DNA from: Salinisphaera sp. UBA6602 | GTDB lineage: Bacteria; Pseudomonadota; Gammaproteobacteria; Nevskiales; Salinisphaeraceae | Reading direction: 5' to 3' | Length of the DNA stretch: 11,246 nt | Assembly: GCA_002433465.1 (NCBI GenBank) | Contig: DJIE01000165.1 | Span: 19,128 to 30,373, forward strand | Notes under the pieces: model-generated | Database searches by the model: none | Told to the model about the DNA's origin: nothing | What the model saw: only the letters and a program-made list of their open reading frames with translations | Translations under genes and position numbers: made by a program | In this document: positions 6,127 to 11,246 of the stretch, piece after piece | How the letters are laid out: the number at the start of each line of letters is the position of its first letter | How positions within the stretch are numbered: the first letter of the stretch is position 1

Positions 6127-7761
6127 ATGGCTGCCACTGCAGAAGGGCTCAATCTACCCACAGCCCACGCCGACGAAAACGGCAAGACGGCCGCCGCACG
6201 GCGACCGAAGCGATCCGGGCCCCGATGGTCGCTGCGAAAGAAGCTGGGCATGATCCTGGTGCTCATGTGGGTGGGGATGATGGTCAGCGTGCTCGGCATT
6301 ACCGCCATGGAGCGCTCCGCGCTTACCGAAGAGCGCCAGGCCGGGCTCAAGCAACTGGTTGACTATGCCGGCAGCCTGCTGGCCGAATACGAGCAGCGGG
6401 TCGAGCGCGGTGAGCTGTCGCGAGAGCAAGCCCGTGCGGCTGCCTTCGCACAGCTGAGCAACCTGCACTTCGACGGCGACAACTACGTGTTCGTGCTTAC
6501 GCCGGACGGCTTTCTTGCCAGCCATCCCACGGTGCCGTCCACGGTATCGGTTATCGATACGCAGGCGGCCGACGGCGAGAAGATATTTCAGAAGCTCATC
6601 AATGTCGGCCGCGACGGCGGCGGTTTCGTGAACTACGCCTGGGAGCGCACCCAGGGCGAGCCGCCGGAGACGAAAATGAGCTACGTTCAGGCGTTCGAGC
6701 CGTGGGATGTGATCGTCGGCGCCGGCGTCTATGTCGAAGATCTCTCGGCTGCGCTGCGTCGATCGCTGTTGATCAATTTTCTACTGCTCACCGTGATCGG
6801 TGGACTCGTCAGCTTGGTATTCTGGCGCGTCGGGCGCGGTATCTATCGCGATATCGGCGGCGACCCGGAGCAGGCAAGGCGCCAGGTGAATGCCATGGCC
6901 TCGGGCGATTTCACGCCGGTTGACGGCTGCGAATCGGCGGCCCAGAACAGTTTGTTGTACGCGATCGAGCGCATGCGTATCGATATCGCATCCACGATTA
7001 CCACCATCCGCGATGCGGCGTCTTCGGTGGACAGCGGCTCGCGCGAAATCGCAGCCGGCAATGCCCAGCTGTCCTCGCGCACCGAGCAACAGGCGGCCTC
7101 GCTCGAGCAGACCGCGGCGAGCATGGAGCAGCTGTCGGCCACCATCAAGCAGAATGCCGACAACGCCCGTGAAGTGAAGACGTTGTCGGAACGCACCGAT
7201 AGTTCGTTGACCGAAGGACGGCAGGTCATGGGCCAGGTCGTGACCGCCATGAGCGGCGTGCGCGAGAGTTCGGACCGCATGGCCGAAATCATAGAAATGA
7301 TCGACGGCATCGCTTTTCAGACGAACCTGCTGGCCTTGAACGCCGCGGTGGAAGCCGCGCGCGCCGGCGAACACGGTCGTGGCTTTGCCGTGGTAGCCAG
7401 CGAAGTACGCCAGTTGGCCAAGCGCTCGGCGGATGCCTCGCAGGATATCGCCAAGCTGGTCGAGAACTCGGTCTCCCAGGTCGGTGAGGGTACGACGTTG
7501 GTCGGCAAGGCCAACGAAACCATGCAGTCGATCGAGGAAGACGCACGACGCGTCAATACGCTCATCGCGGAAATCGCCTCGGCGTCGAGCGAGCAGAGCG
7601 ACGGCATCAGCCAGATCAGCGAAGCGGTCAGCCAGATCGACCAGGTCACCCAGCAGAACGCGGCCCTGGTCGAAGAGGCCGCGGCCTCCTCGCGTGTACT
7701 GGAGTCCGATGCCGCACGACTGCAGGCTGCCGCCCTGCGGTTCGAGGTCGCACGCGCGTAA
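6127..7761 (+). CDS. Methyl-accepting chemotaxis protein with single-Cache (sCache_2-like) sensor
   Basis: This is a 544-residue chemoreceptor. It has a 40-residue basic cytoplasmic start, TM1 (about 41-60), a periplasmic sensor (about 61-210), TM2 (about 213-232), a HAMP-like linker (about 235-285) and a long coiled-coil signalling domain (about 300-540). The sensor shows the pattern of sCache_2 domains: NYVFVLTPDG, ASHP, a DG turn, the VNYAWER strand and the GAGVYVEDL end. Such domains often bind small organic acids, but the ligand here is unknown. The conserved hairpin tip, from IDGIAFQTNLLALNAAVEAA to the FAVVASEVR segment (about 392-428), binds CheA and CheW. There is no CheR-docking pentapeptide at the C-terminus. 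No clear Shine-Dalgarno sequence precedes ATG 6127. The start is supported by the nearby sigma-28-type promoter and by keeping the basic flank before TM1; ATG 6250 is the next option. Confidence 0.95.
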   Translation: MAATAEGLNLPTAHADENGKTAAARRPKRSGPRWSLRKKLGMILVLMWVGMMVSVLGITAMERSALTEERQAGLKQLVDYAGSLLAEYEQRVERGELSREQARAAAFAQLSNLHFDGDNYVFVLTPDGFLASHPTVPSTVSVIDTQAADGEKIFQKLINVGRDGGGFVNYAWERTQGEPPETKMSYVQAFEPWDVIVGAGVYVEDLSAALRRSLLINFLLLTVIGGLVSLVFWRVGRGIYRDIGGDPEQARRQVNAMASGDFTPVDGCESAAQNSLLYAIERMRIDIASTITTIRDAASSVDSGSREIAAGNAQLSSRTEQQAASLEQTAASMEQLSATIKQNADNAREVKTLSERTDSSLTEGRQVMGQVVTAMSGVRESSDRMAEIIEMIDGIAFQTNLLALNAAVEAARAGEHGRGFAVVASEVRQLAKRSADASQDIAKLVENSVSQVGEGTTLVGKANETMQSIEEDARRVNTLIAEIASASSEQSDGISQISEAVSQIDQVTQQNAALVEEAAASSRVLESDAARLQAAALRFEVARA

Positions 7762-7858
7762 CCGGCGCGCGTGCGGGTGCACTCGTCAGCGCCACCAGCA
7801 CAGGGTGGCGCCGTGCCGCGTGGCCGGGCGTGATGGCATCGCACGATCATCGATCGTG
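7751..7858 (+). repeat. Three successive hairpins at the end of the first chemoreceptor gene
   Basis: Three perfect inverted repeats follow one another. CACGCGCG (7751-7758) pairs with CGCGCGTG (7766-7773), straddling the stop codon. GCGCCACC (7789-7796) pairs with GGTGGCGC (7804-7811). CACGATC (7842-7848) pairs with GATCGTG (7852-7858). None is followed by a run of T, so Rho-independent termination is uncertain. They could stabilise the mRNA end or mark a Rho-dependent region. Confidence 0.55.
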
Positions 7859-7960
7859 ATAGCGGCTTGTACCTGGGTGATCTACCCGCGGCAAGTGCGC
7901 AGGGGCGACCCGTCCCGGTCGCCGGTTCTATCTCAATATGAATTTTCGATCCACGAACGC

Positions 7961-7987
7961 TAAAGCGCGTTTTAAACACGCCGATAT
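7961..7987 (+). promoter_or_regulatory. Sigma-28 (FliA) promoter of the second chemoreceptor gene
   Basis: TAAA at 7961-7964, exactly 15 bases, then GCCGATAT at 7980-7987. This matches the general flagellar consensus TAAA-N15-GCCGATAA at 11 of 12 positions. Transcription would start near 7994, leaving an unusually long leader of about 134 bases before ATG 8128. The leader holds an inverted repeat, CGGCTG (8080-8085) and CAGCCG (8095-8100). Confidence 0.82.
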
Positions 7988-8114
7988 CACGCCAGTTGGG
8001 TTATTTGATGCGGCGTGCCGGCAAGTTAGTCGTCGTCTCGAACTCCGCAAGGTCTTGATTGAACAATAGCGGTTACCTGCGGCTGAGTGTGAACCAGCCG
8101 TGACTAAGCGATAG

Positions 8115-8130
8115 ACGGAGAAGACAAATG
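8115..8130 (+). promoter_or_regulatory. Ribosome binding site of the second chemoreceptor gene
   Basis: ACGGAGAAG at 8115-8123 contains GGAG seven bases before the ATG at 8128. This supports the chosen start. Confidence 0.8.
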
Positions 8131-9855
8131 CTGCGTGGGTTGCGAAGTGTAAAGAGCAAGCTTGGGCTTGGATTCGGTTTGGTTTTCCTATTGCTTTGTG
8201 TTCTTGGCGCGACCGCCGTGGTGGCGCTGAACCAGGCCGATAAAAGCAAGGAAGATATCTACAACAAGAACATGCGTGGTTTGCGGCATTTGTCGCAGGT
8301 CAATATCACGCTGGGGCGTGGCTATGCGCGATTGCTGCAGATTCATGCACAGCGCTCGCCTGCGGCCGTGGAGGACTTCGCGTCTTTCTTCGCCCAGGCC
8401 AAACCGGAACTGGACGACCGTCTATCGCGTTACTACCCGGGCAAAGTGACCGACGCCGACGAGAAGACGGCGGCGCTGGCGATGTTGTCCAACTATGAGC
8501 TGGTCTCGACCAAGCTCGCCGACTATCTGCGGCGCGCCCAGGCGGGCGATATAGCGGGTGCCGAGCGTCTTTACGAGACCGAGATTTCCAAGCCGTTCGA
8601 GGCGCTGCGTTCGCAGCTGCGCGATCTCGTAGACTTGCAGATGGAGCAGGGCCGGGCGGCGTTCGAAGCATCGCAGGCGGCGAATGTGAAGGCGAAGTTC
8701 GGGATATTTGCGTTGATTGCGATCGCCCTGGCCGTGGTCTGTGCGATCACCTTCTGGCTTGTGCGCATGATCACCCGGCCGCTCAGTCAGGCCGGATCGC
8801 TGGTCGAGGCGATTGGCCAGGGGCGGCTCGACAATCGTATCGACAACCCGTACCGCGACGAATTCGGCGCGATGCTTGGCGGGCTAGAGAAGATGCAGAC
8901 ACGTTTGGCCGAGCTGGTGACAAGCGTGCGCAGCAGCTCGGAGGCGGTGAGCGTGGGTGCGCGTGAAATTGCGAGTGGCAATCAGGAGCTCAGTGGTCGT
9001 ACCGAGCAGCAGGCGTCGAGCCTGGAAGAAACGGCCGCCTCGATGGAGGAAATGACCTCCACGGTACGCCAGAACGCCGATAACGCAGCACAGGCCGACC
9101 AGCTGGTTCACCAGGTGCGCAACCGCGCAGACGAAGGCGGTCAGGTCGTCGATCGTGCGACCGCGGCCATGGGTGAAATTACCGCCGCGAGCGACAAGAT
9201 CAGCAACATCATCGGCATGATCGACGAGATCGCGTTCCAGACCAACCTGCTTGCCTTGAATGCCTCGGTGGAGGCGGCGCGCGCAGGTGAACAGGGGCGT
9301 GGCTTTGCCGTGGTGGCGACCGAGGTGCGCAACCTGGCCAGCCGTAGTGCCGGGGCGGCCAAGGAGATCAAGGAGCTGGTCGAGGACAGCGGCAAGAAGG
9401 TTGCCTACGGTTCGAGCGAGGTGACCGCGGCGGGCGAAGTGCTCAAGGAAATCGTCAGTTCGGTTACCAAGGTCAGCGACCTGGTTTCGGAGGTCGCGTC
9501 GGCGAGCAAGGAGCAGGCTTCGGGCATCGACCAGGTCAATATCGCCATCAACGAAATCGACAGCGTCACGCAACAGAACGCGGCGCTGGTGGAACAATCG
9601 TCGGCGGCCAGTCATTCCCTGGAGGAACAGGCCAGCCAGCTCAGGCAGCAGATGGCCTATTTCAAGGTTGCCGGGTTGCCGGCGGCTGATACCGTCCAAA
9701 CGGTGGCCCCGCATCGGTCGAGCGTCCAGAAGGCGCCTGAGCCGGCGCCGCAACCTGCCCAAAAGACACAGACTAGCGCGCCGAGAGCGGATGGGCGCGC
9801 GAAGGCGCAACCCGCAATCGCCGATGAAGACGACGGCGACTGGGCGACGTTCTAG
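8128..9855 (+). CDS. Methyl-accepting chemotaxis protein, four-helix-bundle sensor, HAMP, C-terminal pentapeptide
   Basis: This 575-residue receptor follows the Tar/Tsr plan. It has TM1 (about 12-33), an all-helical periplasmic domain of about 155 residues (34-190) with heptad-like spacing, TM2 (191-212), and a HAMP domain (about 212-264) beginning VRMITRPLS. The coiled-coil signalling domain (about 270-512) has its conserved tip at about 363-400 (IGMIDEIAFQTNLLALNASV). After residue 515 comes a flexible Pro/Ala/Gln-rich tail of about 55 residues ending in DWATF. That matches the xWxxF pentapeptide, NWETF in E. coli, that tethers CheR and CheB for adaptation. The ligand cannot be read from the sequence. 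It shares the signalling-domain type with the receptor upstream but has an unrelated sensor, so this is not a simple tandem duplication. A strong terminator follows 15 bases after the stop. Confidence 0.97.
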   Translation: MLRGLRSVKSKLGLGFGLVFLLLCVLGATAVVALNQADKSKEDIYNKNMRGLRHLSQVNITLGRGYARLLQIHAQRSPAAVEDFASFFAQAKPELDDRLSRYYPGKVTDADEKTAALAMLSNYELVSTKLADYLRRAQAGDIAGAERLYETEISKPFEALRSQLRDLVDLQMEQGRAAFEASQAANVKAKFGIFALIAIALAVVCAITFWLVRMITRPLSQAGSLVEAIGQGRLDNRIDNPYRDEFGAMLGGLEKMQTRLAELVTSVRSSSEAVSVGAREIASGNQELSGRTEQQASSLEETAASMEEMTSTVRQNADNAAQADQLVHQVRNRADEGGQVVDRATAAMGEITAASDKISNIIGMIDEIAFQTNLLALNASVEAARAGEQGRGFAVVATEVRNLASRSAGAAKEIKELVEDSGKKVAYGSSEVTAAGEVLKEIVSSVTKVSDLVSEVASASKEQASGIDQVNIAINEIDSVTQQNAALVEQSSAASHSLEEQASQLRQQMAYFKVAGLPAADTVQTVAPHRSSVQKAPEPAPQPAQKTQTSAPRADGRAKAQPAIADEDDGDWATF

Positions 9856-9870
9856 TCGCCAGGCACCACG

Positions 9871-9910
9871 CAAGCGGGGCGGGCTTTTAGGCCCGCCCCG
9901 CTTGTTTCGT
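9871..9910 (+). terminator. Rho-independent terminator of the second chemoreceptor gene
   Basis: A perfect 14-bp stem (9871-9884 with 9891-9904) closes a TTTTAG loop and is followed by TTTCGTTC. It sits 15 bases after the stop codon. Confidence 0.92.
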
Positions 9911-9920
9911 TCTACCCGGA

Positions 9921-9972
9921 TTTAAAACATAGGGCACGCGAGCGCCTATTGATTAGCGTTCGCGGCCCTATG
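9921..9972 (-). terminator. Rho-independent terminator of the poxB-like gene
   Basis: On the - strand, 9972-9956 pairs with 9945-9928 around a ten-base loop. The stem is about 17 bp with one bulge and one G-U pair. TTTTAAA follows at 9927-9921, which is the orientation expected for the convergent gene ending at 9986. Confidence 0.88.
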
Positions 9973-9985
9973 CCATGCCCTGCTG

Positions 9986-11246
9986 TTAACGGCGGCCGAA
10001 GTTGTTGCGAACAAGATCCACCACTTCGTCCATGCGACCCGAGAATATGGCCTTGGTCGAATAGAGCGCGGTGGAGGCAACCTGGCCTGCTTCGATATGC
10101 GGCGGCATGACCAGTTCCATGCGATTGACCTTGACGTCGAGAATGCCCGGGCCGTTGTGGGCCAGCAGGTCGCGTACGCCGTCCTCGAGCTCGTGTTTCT
10201 TCTCGATCTTGCGGCCCCACAGGCCGATCGCTTCGGCAACACGCCCGAAATCCGGGTTCTTGAGTTCGGTATAGGCATCGAGCAGGCCTTCCACCTTCTG
10301 TTCGATTTCCACGAAGCCGAGCGAGCTGTTGTTGAACACCACCAGCTTGACCGGGATCTGCTCCTGGACGAGCGTGAGCAGGTCGCCCATGAGCATGCTC
10401 AGGCCGCCGTCGCCGCACATGGCGATGACCTGGCGCTCGGGAAACGCCTTGGCGATACCCAGCGCCTGCGGATAGGCGTTGGCCATGGTGCCGTGCACGA
10501 GGCTGGGCAGCGTACGGCGCTTGCCGTTGGCCTTGATATGACGCAGGCACCACACCATCGGGCTGCCACCGTCGGCGGTGAATACCGCATCGTCATCGGC
10601 GTGCGCGTCGAGCAGCAGGGTGAGTTCCTGCGGGTGGATCAGGTCGTCGTAGTCGGACTGGGCAGCGGCGTTTTCCAGCGACTCGAGATACGTTTTCCGA
10701 CAGTCGTTGACCCATTCGCGATCGCTGTTCTTTTCGACCCGGTCGAGCAATGCGGCACAGGTATCACGGGCGCTGCCGACCACGCCGATATCGATGGGGT
10801 GGCGCAGGCCGATATGGCCGGGGTTGGTATCGACCTGAATGATGGTGGCGTTGTCCGGATAGAACTGGGCCCAGGCGAAGTTGCAGCCGAGCAATAGCAG
10901 CGTGTCGCATTCAGACACCGCCCGATAGCCACCTTCCAGCCCGAACACGCCGGTCATGCCCACTTCCAGGTCGTTGCCGTATTCGACGAAGTCCTTGGCG
11001 CGCGATGTCCAGGCGATGGGGGCGCCGAGCTTGTCGGCCAGCGCGATCAGCTCGTCGTGGGCGTGGCGACAGCCATAGCCGGCATAGATGGACACCTTCG
11101 TGCCGGCGTTGAGCTTGGCGGCGATGGCATCCAGATCGGCGTCGTTCGGTCGCAGCACGGGGTCGAAGCGCTGGGTGCGGTAGGGCAGGCTGTCGTTGGG
11201 CTTCTGGGTGAACAGATCGCCGGGCACGATGAGCACGGCCACGCCG
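9986..11246 (-). CDS. poxB: Pyruvate dehydrogenase (quinone), PoxB-type thiamine diphosphate enzyme; 5' end outside the window
   Basis: About 420 C-terminal residues of a roughly 570-residue flavoprotein are visible. PoxB oxidises and decarboxylates pyruvate to acetate and CO2 and passes electrons through FAD to membrane ubiquinone. The fragment contains the end of the N-terminal pyrimidine-binding region (VAVLIVPGDL), the central FAD-binding domain (GVFGLEGGYRAV, DTLLLLGCNFAW, IIQVDTNPGHIG) and the C-terminal pyrophosphate-binding domain. The thiamine diphosphate motif runs from GDGG to FNNS, with 27 residues from its Asp to the second Asn (bases about 10328-10414). The C-terminal LYSTKAIFSGRMDEVVDLVRNN aligns with the membrane-activated tail of E. 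coli PoxB, as I recall it, favouring PoxB over acetolactate synthase or a soluble pyruvate oxidase. The GTG near 11242 is an internal Val codon, not the start. E. coli poxB is under RpoS control, but the promoter is not visible here. Confidence 0.93.
   Translation of the reverse strand, partial: GVAVLIVPGDLFTQKPNDSLPYRTQRFDPVLRPNDADLDAIAAKLNAGTKVSIYAGYGCRHAHDELIALADKLGAPIAWTSRAKDFVEYGNDLEVGMTGVFGLEGGYRAVSECDTLLLLGCNFAWAQFYPDNATIIQVDTNPGHIGLRHPIDIGVVGSARDTCAALLDRVEKNSDREWVNDCRKTYLESLENAAAQSDYDDLIHPQELTLLLDAHADDDAVFTADGGSPMVWCLRHIKANGKRRTLPSLVHGTMANAYPQALGIAKAFPERQVIAMCGDGGLSMLMGDLLTLVQEQIPVKLVVFNNSSLGFVEIEQKVEGLLDAYTELKNPDFGRVAEAIGLWGRKIEKKHELEDGVRDLLAHNGPGILDVKVNRMELVMPPHIEAGQVASTALYSTKAIFSGRMDEVVDLVRNNFGRR

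Noticed and set aside
6781..7782. A 333-codon antisense frame over the first chemoreceptor, and a similar 329-codon one at 8884-9873
   Set aside because: Both are shadows of the conserved receptor signalling domain. Their likeness to each other comes from the paralogous sense strands.
11240..11242. GTG as the start of the poxB-like gene
   Set aside because: It falls inside the conserved thiamine diphosphate enzyme segment before LIVPGD. The frame continues to the window edge and about 150 residues are missing.

Overview
The window looks like ordinary chromosome from a GC-rich, flagellated, aerobic proteobacterium, most likely a gammaproteobacterium. The evidence is a Pseudomonas/Burkholderia-type lipase with its foldase, two chemoreceptors preceded by sigma-28-type promoters, a catalase-peroxidase with a Fur-family regulator, and a PoxB-type pyruvate:quinone oxidoreductase. 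A halophilic or marine genus such as Salinisphaera would fit, but the sequence does not prove it. I see no IS element, integrase, CRISPR array, tRNA or rRNA.

Layout. Bases 1-645 carry no gene I can support. They hold a 24-bp near-palindrome and, at 442-491, a TGAAACCGTA direct repeat beside a GGTAA/TTACC inverted repeat, which together are a candidate operator and promoter region. Next, on the + strand, come a FurA-type regulator (652-1116) and katG (1198-3510), 81 bp apart and probably one transcript, closed by a strong terminator at 3571-3596. After a 249-bp gap, a secreted family I.1/I.2 lipase (3846-4808) is followed five bases later by its membrane-anchored foldase (4814-5845). Two chemoreceptors follow: an sCache-type receptor (6127-7761) and a four-helix-bundle/HAMP receptor with a C-terminal CheR-docking pentapeptide (8128-9855). 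Each has a good sigma-28 (FliA) promoter candidate just upstream. Back-to-back terminators (9871-9910 and 9921-9972) separate the second receptor from a convergent poxB-like gene on the - strand, whose 5' end lies outside the window.

How the genes work together. FurA and KatG form a peroxide and iron-linked defence pair of the kind known from mycobacteria. The lipase needs its foldase to fold in the periplasm before secretion. The two receptors should feed one CheA/CheW array, and only the second carries the adaptation-enzyme tether. PoxB would feed electrons from pyruvate to quinone.

Nothing here is clearly a new system. The points most worth a second look are the furA operator candidate, the enlarged loop and the Ser-to-Asn change in KatG, and the sigma-28 promoters.
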